The translations under genes were made by a program, and so were the position numbers. Below the pieces are notes generated by a model. It made no database searches. It worked only from the letters and a program-made list of their open reading frames with translations, and was not told the DNA's origin. Shown here in pieces: positions 1 to 11,120 of a stretch of DNA of 64,000 bases. The stretch covers positions 54,451,078-54,515,077 of the forward strand of contig CM017762.1 in assembly GCA_008009225.1 (NCBI GenBank). The letters run 5' to 3'. The DNA comes from Acer yangbiense. Lineage: Eukaryota > Streptophyta > Magnoliopsida > Sapindales > Sapindaceae. Every line of letters begins with the position of its first letter. Position 1 is the first letter of the stretch.

Positions 1-574
1 GAGTACAAGAACTAAGGGGTCGTTTGTTTTTTTCACTTAAAACTTAATGGGTCTGAATTGAACTCATAAGTTGTTTTGTTTTGTTTTGTTTTTAAAGTGG
101 TCAAACAACTTAAAAATACCAACAAAAAAAAACAACTTAAAAATAAAAAGTAAAAAATTATGATTTTTAACTTAATTCCAAATCACTGGAGTACAATTAA
201 AATATTCTCTTTCAGGTCTAGCCTCCCAAAGAAGATATATTTCCAAATTTTTCTTAATTTGATATGGTGTAGACTTTTTTCTTTTAACATATTTATTATT
301 TTAAACAGGTTTCAGAAAAAAAAAAAAAAACCCGAATTACTTTCTCATACTGAAAATTTTCAAAGATTGAACAACTGAATTTCTCTCCTACCAAATCCTG
401 GTAAGAACTCTTACTTATTTATTTTTATCTAACTATTCATATGGTGCTCAATAAATGTGTCTATCATACTGAGTAGATTTTGTGGCTTGAAGATGTTATA
501 GAATAATTGTATATAAAAAATTCAAGAACCTATTTTTTTTTTTATTTGGTTTCCGGTGCATATGATCCAGGAAA

Positions 575-611
<37 letters not shown>

Positions 612-763
612 AAACAAAACAAAACAAAAATGGTTTCATGAATTATATACATCGGAAACGTGGACAACATTGGGCACACAAATATATTGTAAGAGACCCA
701 ACTGATCGATATCGGTACATAATGTATATACTAAATTGCACATTCAAAACAGTTAAGAACATA
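1..763. repeat. AT-rich intergenic DNA with a long poly-A tract
   Basis: No gene is supported here. A run of more than 30 A residues at about 577-610, followed by CAAAC/AAAAC repeats, resembles the tail of an old retroposon, but no body is recognisable. Bases 660-760 share short stretches (TTGGGCACACAAATAT, TTGCACATTCAA) with 1535-1590, on the other side of the next element. Confidence 0.4.
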
Positions 764-1535
764 TGGCTCGTTTGACACACCATATTGGACTGTAGAACTA
801 GATTGTATTATATGGCGTATCGTTTGACACACCATATTGTATTGTGCATAGTATTGTGATGCAGCCAAGTGTATTTAATATTGCAAGGGATATACTCGTG
901 ATAATGAATTTTCTCAGATTGTATTTTCATCATCTTCACCGATCACCACCATCAAACCCCATCATCAACATCTATTCATCTTCAACATCTAACCCACCAT
1001 CACCAAAAACTAGAGCTTGACCCTCTATCGTGTAGAGCCACCGCTGCCGCCGCCATGAACCCTCTTCTTTTTCTTGTCGTGACCATCCCTAGCCACGGAT
1101 TTGGTGGTGATTTGGGTGGATTTGGTGGTGGTTTGGTGTGGATGTTTCTGGGTTTGGGTTGAAGATGAAGGAAGAGAAGACATTGTTTGATGTTTGGTGT
1201 GGATTTGGTTGTTGCAAGAAGAGAAGAACTTGTTTGATGTTTGGATTTGATTATTTGAAGATGAAGGTTGAAGATGAATGTTTGCTTATAATTTGGGTCG
1301 AAGATGAAGAAAAGAAATTTTTTCTGGAAAAAAAATGAGAAAAAAAAAAAATACATCATAAGCCAATACAACCTAAACCCATCTCTCAACTATGTATTAG
1401 ATAATACAGTTGGAGGTGTATTAGGAGCTACTGTTCACATTAGCTAGTACAATACAGAGGGACCATCCAAACATAGTATTGTATTAGTTAACACTCTAAT
1501 ACAATACTATACAATGAAACAAACGCACCCATAAT
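764..1535. mobile_element. Non-autonomous TIR element (MITE-like)
   Basis: The left end (GGCTCGTTTGACACACC) and the reverse complement of the right end (GGGTGCGTTTGTTTCATT) share a GG..CGTTTG core, and both subterminal regions are rich in ATTGTATTAG-like motifs. The interior is a low-complexity ATC/GGT-rich stretch. Open frames on both strands there look like products of base composition, not genes. No transposase is present. The ends are only approximate. Confidence 0.4.
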
Positions 1536-1799
1536 GTACATACTCAATTGCACATTCAACTCAAAATTGGGCACACAAATATGAACTAATAATCAAAATC
1601 CCAAAATAATGGCTATAAACTATGTATTATAAAATCAATAGCACAGATTCACTTCAAATCATACTTATAGCATAAACAATCATCAAACATTGACATGCAA
1701 TTGGAAAAATAATCCAAATCCGAAAATCCCCAATTTTTGGTCTACAAACCCTAAATCAATTTCTAAAGAAAATCAAGGGGAATCAAAGAGAAAGGAAGG

Positions 1800-2215
1800 G
1801 GAAATTATGCAATATAAGAACAAAGAATATTATATCCTTGCTAGCTTCTATCACAACCATGTACTCTACTTCAATTGTAGATATTGTGACAATCTTCTGC
1901 AACTGAGAAACCCAACTGATATCAGTACTACCCAGTGCATGTGAACACATATTCGGTGGTGCTCTTCCTATGATCCACCTCTTTAGTAGAATCAGAATAT
2001 ACATAACTTTCCAGCTTGATCTTGTCTCTTTTAAATGTTAGACACTTTTCCGTAGTACCTTGCAGGTACCTTATGATCCACTTCACTGCTTTCCTGGATT
2101 TGACATGTATCTGCTCACTTTAGAAGAGATTTCTCCACACATCTGTGATTTAATGGGCAAAGTTGAGACTCAAATCTCTATCACAAAAGAGAAGATAAAT
2201 TGTCCAACCACTTTG
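1800..2215 (-). pseudogene. Ty1/Copia pol remnant (end of RT and RNase H)
   Basis: Read on the minus strand, this stretch gives the copia landmarks in order: a KWIIRYLQGT motif, a YSDS motif, a KSTTEYVF motif, SW.SQLQKIVTIST, then EVEYMVVIEASKD. These match the end of the reverse transcriptase and the RNase H of Ty1/Copia polyproteins. Frame changes and stops interrupt it (for example near 1930-1940 and 2100-2150), and neither integrase nor LTRs are seen nearby. It is an old fragment. The family call is confident because the motif order is intact; the lineage cannot be set. Confidence 0.75.
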
Positions 2216-3364
2216 CTAAAGGTGGTTGAGTATTTATTATTTATGATTACAATATATTTTAGATTTTTATTATTATATTTACAAATAAAAAGAACATAAA
2301 TGTTTTTTTTTTTAATTTTAAAAATAATATAAAAATGTGAAGAAAATTAATAAGAATTTCAACAAAATTAAATTATTATTAAAACTAAATAATTATTAGA
2401 AGTTTAAATAAAAGAAGGAAAATAAAAAGAAAATTTTATGGGACCAAACCAATTTGTCCCCGTAGATGGCTTATTGGGACAAAACAACGAAATATATGGT
2501 CCTTATTGTCTATTTGTTTTTAATTTATACGATCATTTAGTTCTTAATTTGTTTCTAAATACTAAAAAAATAAATTTAATTAAGAATTTGAACAAAATTA
2601 ATTAATTATTAAAATTTTAAATAAAAAAATGAAAATAAAAGAAAATATATTGGGACTAAAGAAAATTTAGTCCCTGCAATGAACAGCTGATTGTGTCACA
2701 ATAAGACATTAAATTGTCTCTATATATGCTTTTTAAAATGGATATTTGTATTAATTATCTATTTCGTCATAATAGGCATCCTATTGAGACGTAATTATGT
2801 CCTAAATATTTGGTCCCTAGTTATAGACTTTTCTTGTATTGATTATCGGTATCATGCCAACCATTTTCATGGTTGAGATGGTAGCTCCAAGATTTAACAA
2901 TTGCAACTTTGCAAGTCAAGCCGACAGGCTTGACATAGTCGTATTAAAATTTCAAATTAAAATTTTATATACAGATACAAAAATACAATGATAATAAAAA
3001 TAATTTCATATTAAAATTTAGTCATCCATCATCCCGAGTCCGACAACTACATTCAAAGAACTATTGCATAAGAAGGTTGCAAGAACCCACCTCACATAAT
3101 AACATAAACATAGTCAAAGACTTTTTTTTTTTTTTTCACCAAATTGTCATATTTGTAGTCCATTGATTAGGAAGTGGATATTTATTATATCAAGAAAATT
3201 CGTACACATATTTATAAAATATATATCGAGATTCAAATCTCACCACTAACGTGGAAGTAGAAGTGCAACGAGTTGCTCCAAATTGATTAATTAAGATAAC
3301 AATCATAGCACAATATATTGCATTCCATTAAAACAAAAGACACAACTAACCTATAACTCTCTTC
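2216..3364. repeat. AT-rich NLR1 upstream region with degenerate subrepeats
   Basis: Two similar AT-rich blocks, about 2330-2460 and 2570-2690, each run into a GGGAC(C/T)AAA..TAGTCCC-type motif, suggesting the relic of a repeat element. The last 60 bases before NLR1 contain a weak TATA-like CAATATATTG at 3311-3320. No other gene is seen. Confidence 0.35.
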
Positions 3365-6031
3365 ATGGATCATATGACTGAAATACTTGTCTCTTGTGTT
3401 GTGAAAATTCTTTTGGGTAAGCTAGGATCCCTTTCTTATCAACAAGTTTTCTTTGTTTGGGGTTTCAAAAAGGACCTACAAAAGCTGGAGACAATCTTAA
3501 GCTCTATCAAAGCTGTTCTATTAGATGCTGAGGAACAACAGCTTCATAACCATCAAGTGAGAGTTTGGCTAGAACAGCTTAAAGATGTCTGTTATGATGC
3601 TGAATATGTGTTGGATGAATTCGAGGTCGAAGCTTTACGAAGGCAAGTAATAATCAAGCATGGAAGCATTCCAAAAAAGGTATGCAACTTTCTCTCACGC
3701 CCAAAATCACTTGCTTTCCATTTTAAGTTAGGCCAGAAGATCAAGGAGATTATAAAGAGATTAGATGAAATTGCAGCTAGCAGGGTTCAACTTTCTATCC
3801 CTGATAAAGATCACCCTGGTAGAATTAATGTTCGTCGCGATAGGGCAACTCACTCCTTTGTGTTTGCTTCAGATGTTATTGGTAGAGATAAAGATAGAGA
3901 AGAGATAGTAAAATTATTGATGCAATCAGCTAGTGATGGTAAAACTGTCTCTGTCATTCCAATTGTTGGAATTGCTGGTCTTGGAAAAACAGCACTTGCG
4001 AAATTGGTGTATAATGATAAGAGGATAGATGAAATTTTCGATTTGAAGTTGTGGGTATGTGTCTCGAATGATTTTGTTGAGAAAAAAATAATGATAGATA
4101 TTATCAATTCTGCGACCGATGATCAAAAGTGTAGTGATATGAATGTAGACCAGTTACAAAAAGTCTTGCGAGGTGTTTTAGACAGTAAAAAATATTTACT
4201 TGTTTTGGATGATGTTTGGAATGAAGATGTGAGTAAATGGGTTGAATTTAAAGGTCTGTTGTCGGGTGGAGTCGGTCAAAGTAAAATCATAGTAACTACT
4301 CGGAGTAGTCGAGTTGCCTCAATCATGGGCACAATGAGAGGTGATAGTGCGAGTAAAATCATAGTAACTACTCAGAGTAGTCGAGTTGCCTCAATCATGG
4401 GCACAATGGGAGGTGATAGTGCGAGTGGATATCACTTAAAAGGCCTTCCCTATGTGAGTTGTTTGTCCTTGTTTATAAAATTTGCATTTAAAGAAGAAGA
4501 ATACAAGGATCCAAGCCTCCAAAAAATTGGAGAACAAATTGTGAAAAAATGTGGAGGAGTTCCATTGGCTGTGAAAACATTAGGTAGTTTGCTTTATCCA
4601 TCGAATGATGAAAATGATTGGAAGTATGTGAGAGATAATGAGCTATGGAATATAGACCAAAAGGAAGACGGCATTTTACCTGCTTTAAAACTAAGTTATG
4701 ATCAATTGCCGCCTTACTTGAAGCAATGTTTTGCCTATTGTTCAATCTTTCCGAAAGATTTTGAATTCGATAGTCTTTTTCTTGTTCAGGCTTGGATGGC
4801 CAATAAGCTTCTGCATTCTCATAATGGAAATGAAGAGTTGGAAACTATAGGTATGCGGTATTTGAAGGAATTAGTGTCGAGATCTTTCTTCCAAGATTTT
4901 AAACAACTACCAGGTGGGTTTTTCACTTTCAAAATGCATGATCTAATGCATGATCTTGCAGTATCAGTGGCAAAAAATGAGTGTGCAATAGTGAACTCCC
5001 CAACCCAATCGATTTCAAAAAATGTACAACATTTGTCATTTTTTGATGATAATACAGTTGAAGGTGGTCTTCCAGGTCATTTGAGAACTATCTTCTTTCC
5101 ATTTTACGATGTGAAGCCTAGCCAATCATTTGTCGAATCTTGCGTCTCAAGGTTCCCCTGCTTACGGATGCTAGAGATCAGAAATTCTAATATCGAGTTG
5201 TTACCTAAGAAACTTGGCAATTTGAGGCATTTGAGATATCTCCACCTAGGAGAGAACAATAAAATGAAGAAACTCCCAAACTCCATCTGCAAGCTACAGA
5301 GTTTGCAAACTCTATCTCTGGAGGGATGTAAAGAACTACAAGAGTTGCCTAGAGACGTAAGGTACTTAATTAGTCTCAGGACGTTTTTCTTAACCACCAA
5401 TCAGAAACGTCTACTGGAGAATGGAATTGGACGCTTGGATTCTCTTCGGTTTTTGCAAATAAGTTCATGTGGGAATATAGAGTATATATTCGAAGATATT
5501 GGTGGCCTCAAAGCACTTCGCATATTGATGATCGTTGAATGTCCAAGCCTATTGTCATTACCAAGCGGTGTGAAATATCTGAGCTCATTGGAGAATTTGT
5601 GTCTTTGGAAATGTGAGAAGCTTAATCTGAATCAGGGAATGGAAATGGAAGAGATCAAAGACAGCACAAGGCCTCAGCTTCGAACTCTTTCGATTGGAGG
5701 ATTACCGCTGTTAGTTGAGTTGCCAGAATGGCTTCTTCGCTGCTCTGCCAACAGTTTACAATGGTTGGGCATGAAAGATTGTCCCAACTTCATGGCACTA
5801 CCAGAGTCACTGCAAATATTGGAATCACTTCAAGTTGTCCGTATTTTGGATTGCCCAAAATTGTCATCTCTGCCACAAGATATGCATCGCCTCACTGCCT
5901 TGGTAGAACTTGGAATTCAACGATGTCTAGCACTTAGCCAAAGATGCATAAAGGGTAGAGGTGAAGATTGGCCAAAAATTTCTCATGTCCCCAAGATCTA
6001 CCTAGATGGCAACTGGATTCAATCCAAGTAG
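3365..6031 (+). CDS. CNL-type disease-resistance protein, RGA2-like (NLR1)
   Basis: An 888-residue intracellular immune receptor of the coiled-coil NB-ARC-LRR class. Family proteins sense pathogen effectors and use ADP/ATP exchange as a switch. The Rx-type N-terminal domain spans about 1-130 (EDVID-like YDAEYVLDEF near 76). The P-loop GIAGLGKT is at 202-209, RNBS-A FDLKLWVCVSNDF near 225, kinase 2 LLVLDDVW at 278-285, CGGVPLAV at 396-403, the MHD motif near 524, and about 12 irregular LRRs follow to the end. It is a single open exon, as is common in this family. The start ATG aligns with the paralogs. Oddity: the RNBS-B block (residues 306-329) is repeated at 330-353 by a 72-bp tandem duplication, and the second copy has Gln in place of the sensor-1 Arg. 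This could disturb nucleotide binding, so activity is uncertain although the frame is open. Confidence 0.93.
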   Translation: MDHMTEILVSCVVKILLGKLGSLSYQQVFFVWGFKKDLQKLETILSSIKAVLLDAEEQQLHNHQVRVWLEQLKDVCYDAEYVLDEFEVEALRRQVIIKHGSIPKKVCNFLSRPKSLAFHFKLGQKIKEIIKRLDEIAASRVQLSIPDKDHPGRINVRRDRATHSFVFASDVIGRDKDREEIVKLLMQSASDGKTVSVIPIVGIAGLGKTALAKLVYNDKRIDEIFDLKLWVCVSNDFVEKKIMIDIINSATDDQKCSDMNVDQLQKVLRGVLDSKKYLLVLDDVWNEDVSKWVEFKGLLSGGVGQSKIIVTTRSSRVASIMGTMRGDSASKIIVTTQSSRVASIMGTMGGDSASGYHLKGLPYVSCLSLFIKFAFKEEEYKDPSLQKIGEQIVKKCGGVPLAVKTLGSLLYPSNDENDWKYVRDNELWNIDQKEDGILPALKLSYDQLPPYLKQCFAYCSIFPKDFEFDSLFLVQAWMANKLLHSHNGNEELETIGMRYLKELVSRSFFQDFKQLPGGFFTFKMHDLMHDLAVSVAKNECAIVNSPTQSISKNVQHLSFFDDNTVEGGLPGHLRTIFFPFYDVKPSQSFVESCVSRFPCLRMLEIRNSNIELLPKKLGNLRHLRYLHLGENNKMKKLPNSICKLQSLQTLSLEGCKELQELPRDVRYLISLRTFFLTTNQKRLLENGIGRLDSLRFLQISSCGNIEYIFEDIGGLKALRILMIVECPSLLSLPSGVKYLSSLENLCLWKCEKLNLNQGMEMEEIKDSTRPQLRTLSIGGLPLLVELPEWLLRCSANSLQWLGMKDCPNFMALPESLQILESLQVVRILDCPKLSSLPQDMHRLTALVELGIQRCLALSQRCIKGRGEDWPKISHVPKIYLDGNWIQSK
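4280..4423 (+). repeat. 72-bp in-frame tandem duplication in NLR1 NB-ARC
   Basis: Bases 4280-4351 and 4352-4423 are near-identical, differing by a few substitutions (CGG/CAG and AGA/GGA among them). Each encodes 24 residues beginning SKIIVTT. NLR2 and NLR3 have a single copy at the same place, so the duplication is specific to NLR1. Confidence 0.95.
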
Positions 6032-7640
6032 TTAATTATTAAGGTATTCATCAATCTCTTTCGGTTATTTTTTTCATATACCATCTGTGGTGCGGTTGTT
6101 TGGTTTTGGTTTTCTTTCTGAGCTGGGTAGTGTGGAGGTTTTTTGGGCTTTTTAGAGCTGCTCTGTTCCTCAGGCAGGGTCTGCTCTGTTTTTCGGTTTG
6201 GTCTTTTAGTTGTTTTGTTGTCCTCCTGGTCTTGTTGCCCTTGCAATGAATCTATGCTGTTCAAAAAAAAAAAAAAACTCATATTTGGGACATTAACGGG
6301 TTTTACCATCAAGCCACACTGGACAGTGGTTATTAATCTTCTTTTCATCGTTTATTCTATCTCTGTCAATGCTTGTTATGTTTATTAAATATATATATAT
6401 ATATTTTTGTATTTTTTTTAATCCATCCTATCTCTGCAAATGGCAAGCAGGGAGCAAAAGTGGAGCTTTAATCTGCAGGTTAGTTTCCATTCTCATATTC
6501 ACAGAACTAAAACTATTTTAGGTACCCATAATTTCTTAATTAATTTTATCTCGGTTTTTTTTTTTTTTTTTTTTTTTTCAAATAGTAATTGCAGCGCTGC
6601 CATGGAGATTCAGCCATACCGTATAAATATTGTCAGACTGAATGAGCACCTTTCACCACTGAGCCATGTCGGACAGTATCTTGAATCCATTGTTCCATGT
6701 TTCATGTCTAGCGAAATAAAACCTCCGGATTATGTCAATTTGTACTAATAATAAGAGTTGATTGACTTTGTATAGTACAACAAGGAGTCACTTGAATGAA
6801 GTTGTTGATAGGAGAGGGAGTTTTTATCATTTTTTTTATTTTTTTATTTTATGTATCTATTTCAAAATTACCGGGCATCTTTTTTGCTTACTAACAGCAG
6901 AGAGATTACAAATTACTTGCACGATTATTATGCCCTAATTACACTTTTGTTGTGTTTTAATACTAATTAAATAGTTGTTGGGAAACCTTTCGAGACTAAA
7001 CCCTTTGTGACTTGGTCATAACCACACACAACTACACAAGATTTTGGTTATTAAACATTATAAGAGAATGGAGAACCAATATTTTCCCCCGTGAAGAGGA
7101 TACTACAAATTGATTGTGTCAAGCTGAACAATTTTTTCAGTTTCATAATACTTCAAAGGTGGAAAATGTAACATTGGCCTCCAAAGTCCAACAAAGTCTC
7201 TGCCGGATCTTAACCGAAAATTAATTATTTAAATAATAGAGATAATTCCCTGTATTTGTCAATTAGTGGAAAAATCATTTTTATACAAACTCAATAACTC
7301 GATTGTCATTTTTTTTTTTTTTAAATCGTGTAAGATTGCTATATTGTTTGTCGATGTAATGTTCATCGTATAAGGTTGTTGTAATGTTGATCGTGTAAGG
7401 TTGATGTGTAATGTTAATTGTAATGTTTGTTCGTGTAAGGTTTCTCAATTATGAGTAATTGTTGAAGAATACAATTTCAGGTAAAGTCGGAGAATATTTG
7501 CTAAACCAATAGAGGAATAGGGAATAACGTTGCACCATTCATCAGTACTCCACTCCATCTTTTGATCTTTTTTTTCTTTATTCCACAAAAGTAAAGAAAT
7601 ATTGTGCAGTGAACATATACTTGAATTCACCTTGTTGATT
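6032..7640 (+). other. NLR1 3' flank and NLR1-NLR2 spacer
   Basis: No independent gene is supported. The stretch 6340-6580 (with ATGGCAAGCAGGGAGCAA near 6440 and GGTACCCATAATTTCTTAAT near 6520) has a diverged copy at about 32150-33010, so it is part of a duplicated NLR downstream region, probably 3' UTR and intron. An open frame at 6440-6748 is interrupted by a T tract and has no recognisable domain. Confidence 0.5.
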
Positions 7641-7707
7641 ACTTGCTAATAAAATATACTTTTCTTCGTTGATTGATTGAGTTTGATGCAAGGCAAGAGA
7701 GATCCAC

Positions 7708-7714
7708 TATATAA
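7708..7714 (+). promoter_or_regulatory. Candidate TATA box of NLR2
   Basis: TATATAA lies 112 bases before the NLR2 start codon inside a block (TATATAATGCCATACTCAT) that is repeated exactly upstream of NLR3 at 43251. Conservation between the two paralogous promoters supports it as a core promoter element. Confidence 0.6.
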
Positions 7715-7819
7715 TGCCATACTCATGACCACAACACCCCATGCTCTCAATCCCATTTTAATTATCACAAACACAACAACAACAACAACCTGCAACTCTC
7801 TTTGCTTCCACACAAAAGA

Positions 7820-10432
7820 ATGGCTGCTGAAGCCCTTGTCTCCCCTATTGTTGACCTTCTCTTAGGTAAGCTAGGCTCCCTTGCTTACCAACAAGTTTGC
7901 TTGATTTATGGTGTCAAAAATGACCTGAAAAAGCTCCAGAGAACCTTGACCACCATCAAAGCTGTCCTGTTAGACGCCGAGGAACAACAGCTTCACAACC
8001 GTCAAGTGCGTGTCTGGCTGGAAGAGCTCAAGGATGTCTGTTATGATGCAGAGGACGTGTTCGATGAATTTCAGGCTGAAGCTTTACGAAGGCATGTATT
8101 AGCGGAGCGTGGAAGCATTCCCAAAAAGGTATGCAATGCTCTCTCATGGTCTAAATCTCTTGCTTTTCGTTTCAATATAGGCCATAAGATTAAGGAGATT
8201 CGAGAGAGGTTAGATGAAATTGCCAAGAACCAGACTAATTTTGGTTTCAAAAATATAGTTGAAAATAGAATCAACTATATTCCTCGTCAGAGGGAAACAC
8301 ACTCCTTCGTGGTTCCTTCAGAAATAATTGGTAGGGAAAAAGATAAGGAAGAGATCATAGAATTGCTGATGGATTCACTTGATGATAAAAATGTCTCTGT
8401 TATTCCTATTGTTGGAATTGCTGGTCTTGGAAAAACTGCACTTGCAAAATTGGTGTATAATGATAACATGATAGATGAATATTTCGATTTGAAATTGTGG
8501 ATATGTGTCTCGAATGATTTTATTGAGAAAAAAATAATGATAGATATTATCAAATCTGCAACTGGTCAAACACATAATGACATGAGTTTAGATCAATTGC
8601 AAAAAGAAATGCGAGATATTTTAGATGGTAAAAAATATTTACTTGTTATGGATGATGTTTGGAATGAAGATGTCAACAAATGGAATGAATTCAAAAAATT
8701 ATTGTTGGGTGGGGAGAATGGAAGTAAAATCCTAGTAACTACTCGTAGTAATCGAGTTGCCTCAATTATGGGCACATTGACAGGTGCTCATGCTAGTGCT
8801 AGGTATCACTTAGAAGGTCTTCCCTACGAGGGTTGTTTGTCTTTATTTAAAAAGTGTGCCTTCAAAGAAAAAGAAGAAGAAAAGTTCCCAAACCTCGTAA
8901 AAATTGGGAGAGAGATTGTGGAAAAATGTGGAGGAGTTCCACTAGCGGTGAAAACATTAGGAAGCTTGCTTTATTCATCAAATGATGAAGATCTTTGGAA
9001 AGACGTGAGAGATAGTGAGCTTTGGAATGTAGAACAAAAGGAAGATGACATTTTACCAGCTTTAAAGCTAAGTTATGATCAATTGCCATCTTACTTAAAA
9101 CAATGTTTTGTTCATTGTTCCATCTTTCCAAAAGATTATATATTTGCGAGCGATTTTATGGTTCAATTTTGGATGGCACAAGGGCTTATCCAATCTTGTG
9201 AGGAAAATGGAGAATTGGAAGAGATTGGTATGAAATACTTGAAGGAATTATTGTCAAGATCTTTCTTCCAAGATTTTGAAGAAATAGTAGGAGACCATCT
9301 TTTTTATTGTAAAATGCATGATCTAATGCATGATCTTGCATTATCATTGACTAAAAATGAGTGCGGGATAGTGGACTCCCGTAACCATTTTATGTCCAAA
9401 AAGGCACGACATTTGTCATTTGTTGAAGATAATATGATTAGAGATGGTGTTCCAAGTTTCTTGTCTAACACATCTCATTTAAGAACCATCTATTTTCCAC
9501 TTTATAGTGTGTATCCTACTCAATCATTTGTTGAATCATGCATCTCAATGTTTCCATTCTTGCGGTTTCTAGATTTAAGCTATTGCAGTATTGTGTTAGT
9601 GCCAAAAAAGCTTGGCAATTTGAGGCATTTGAGATATCTCAACCTAGCACATAATGGTAAAATCAAGAAACTACCAAACTCCATCTACAAGTTGCAGAGT
9701 TTGCAAACTCTAAGATTTGAAGAATGTACAGAACTACAAGAGTTGCCTCGAGACATAAGGTACCTAATTAGTCTTAGGTGCCTTGAGTTAACTACAAATC
9801 AAAAGTTTCTGCCACATAATGGAATTGAGCGTTTGAATTCTCTTCGTTCTTTGTCTGTTGGCTCATGCATCAATTTAAAGCATTTAGTTAAAGATATCGG
9901 TAATCTCAAAGCCCTCCGGACATTGGCTATTGGTAACTGCCCAAATCTAGTATCATTACCATGCAGCATAAAATGTCTAAGCTCATTGGAGGATTTGTAT
10001 ATTTGGGATTGTGAAAAACTTAATCTTGATTGGGGAATGGGAATGGAAGAGGAAGACACTCATCAAGACCTCAACGGCACAAGACCTCACCTTCGAGAGC
10101 TTGGTCTTTCAGAATTACCAAAATTGGTGGAGTTGCCGCAATGGCTTCTTCGATGCTCTGTCAACACTTTACGGCGATTGAGAATTGAAAAATGTCCCAA
10201 TTTGTTGGCACTGCCAGACTCACTACAGAATCTCAGATCACTTCAAGTTTCGTTTTGTCCAAAAGTGGCATCTCTGCCGCAAGATATGCATGTCCTCACT
10301 ACTCTGGAAAAAATTGAAATTGGAGGATGTCCGACACTTAGCGAAAGGTGTCAAAAAGGTAGCGGTGAAGATTGGCCCCAGATTGCTCATGTTCCCAACA
10401 TCTGGCTTGATGGAGATTGGATTATCAAGTAA
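7820..10432 (+). CDS. CNL-type disease-resistance protein, RGA2-like (NLR2)
   Basis: An 870-residue coiled-coil NB-ARC-LRR immune receptor, full length for the family and with no visible defect. The start is the ATG of MAAEALVSPIV, identical to the NLR3 start; an ATG 18 bases upstream is in frame but not shared. The N-terminal coiled-coil domain (1-125) has an EDVID-like YDAEDVFDEF at 75-84. NB-ARC: P-loop GIAGLGKT 199-206, kinase 2 LLVMDDVW 274-281, RNBS-B KILVTTRSNR near 303, CGGVPLAV near 370, MHD near 499. LRRs fill the rest, ending LDGDWIIK. The gene is a single coding exon. Downstream sequence suggests two introns in the 3' UTR (donor at 10440, acceptor to 10547; donor at 10600, acceptor to 10785). 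This is the best candidate in the window for a working resistance gene. No ligand or pathogen specificity can be read from the sequence. Confidence 0.95.
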   Translation: MAAEALVSPIVDLLLGKLGSLAYQQVCLIYGVKNDLKKLQRTLTTIKAVLLDAEEQQLHNRQVRVWLEELKDVCYDAEDVFDEFQAEALRRHVLAERGSIPKKVCNALSWSKSLAFRFNIGHKIKEIRERLDEIAKNQTNFGFKNIVENRINYIPRQRETHSFVVPSEIIGREKDKEEIIELLMDSLDDKNVSVIPIVGIAGLGKTALAKLVYNDNMIDEYFDLKLWICVSNDFIEKKIMIDIIKSATGQTHNDMSLDQLQKEMRDILDGKKYLLVMDDVWNEDVNKWNEFKKLLLGGENGSKILVTTRSNRVASIMGTLTGAHASARYHLEGLPYEGCLSLFKKCAFKEKEEEKFPNLVKIGREIVEKCGGVPLAVKTLGSLLYSSNDEDLWKDVRDSELWNVEQKEDDILPALKLSYDQLPSYLKQCFVHCSIFPKDYIFASDFMVQFWMAQGLIQSCEENGELEEIGMKYLKELLSRSFFQDFEEIVGDHLFYCKMHDLMHDLALSLTKNECGIVDSRNHFMSKKARHLSFVEDNMIRDGVPSFLSNTSHLRTIYFPLYSVYPTQSFVESCISMFPFLRFLDLSYCSIVLVPKKLGNLRHLRYLNLAHNGKIKKLPNSIYKLQSLQTLRFEECTELQELPRDIRYLISLRCLELTTNQKFLPHNGIERLNSLRSLSVGSCINLKHLVKDIGNLKALRTLAIGNCPNLVSLPCSIKCLSSLEDLYIWDCEKLNLDWGMGMEEEDTHQDLNGTRPHLRELGLSELPKLVELPQWLLRCSVNTLRRLRIEKCPNLLALPDSLQNLRSLQVSFCPKVASLPQDMHVLTTLEKIEIGGCPTLSERCQKGSGEDWPQIAHVPNIWLDGDWIIK

Positions 10433-11120
10433 TTATCAGGTATTTGTTCCAAGTTACTCCCTGTTTCTTAACTTTTATTTATTTATTTTTGCTTTAAGGA
10501 ACTTTATTATTGTTATTAATATTTAGAAATCTCTCCCATCTTTTCAGGAAAGGCATGCCCCATGGTATTTTCTTTGCAAATTAAATCAAACAAGTTATGG
10601 TAAGATCTGTTTTAATTTCTATCTCATTTTTACATATTAATTCAACTTTAACTTATTTTTTTATATATACATGTTATGCTTGAATGGTTTAGTTACAACT
10701 TACAGTTATTTTGCATTTTCTTGATTAACTTGAATTTTAATTTAAAGCTCATTTGTTTTTATTTTTATGTATTTAAATATTGCAGTAGCTATTATGGACG
10801 TTCAACCAAATTGTGCAGTTGAGTTGGATTAAGATTGCTCGTGTCTCACCTTGCATTGTAAATATTTGTGTTTCATAATACCATTTGTAATAATGTTTCG
10901 TATATTCTTCCTTCTTGCATCGAATATTTGTATTTATAAATATTAGTACTTTTTCTTTTCCTACCTTGATTGTTTATTAATTTTCATTTCCTTGCTTGAT
11001 AATTTTACTTGTCGAATTTGAAATACTTGTATTTTAGATATATTTCTGCTCATCAAATATATATATATTTTTCTTTTTTTGTACTTTGTAATACATATAT
11101 GTATATATATTTGACATGCT
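10433..11120 (+). other. NLR2 3' UTR with two predicted introns
   Basis: Splice-like sites after the stop codon (CAG/GTATTT at 10439, TTTTCAG at 10547, ATG/GTAAGAT at 10599, ATTGCAG at 10785) define two introns. The same blocks appear after NLR3 at 45842-45984 and 62390-62530, though separated there by transposons. Conserved ends such as CCAAATTGTGCAGTTGAG (10807-10824 and about 62490) look like the terminal UTR exon. Confidence 0.5.

Noticed and set aside
3850..5400. Minus-strand open frames inside NLR1, and the equivalent ones inside NLR2 and NLR3
   Set aside because: They recur at the same places in all three paralogs because they mirror the conserved NB-ARC and LRR codons; none has a domain of its own.
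6440..6748. Small gene after NLR1
   Set aside because: The frame crosses a long T tract, its diverged copy near 32240-33010 does not keep the frame, and it fits an NLR 3' flank.
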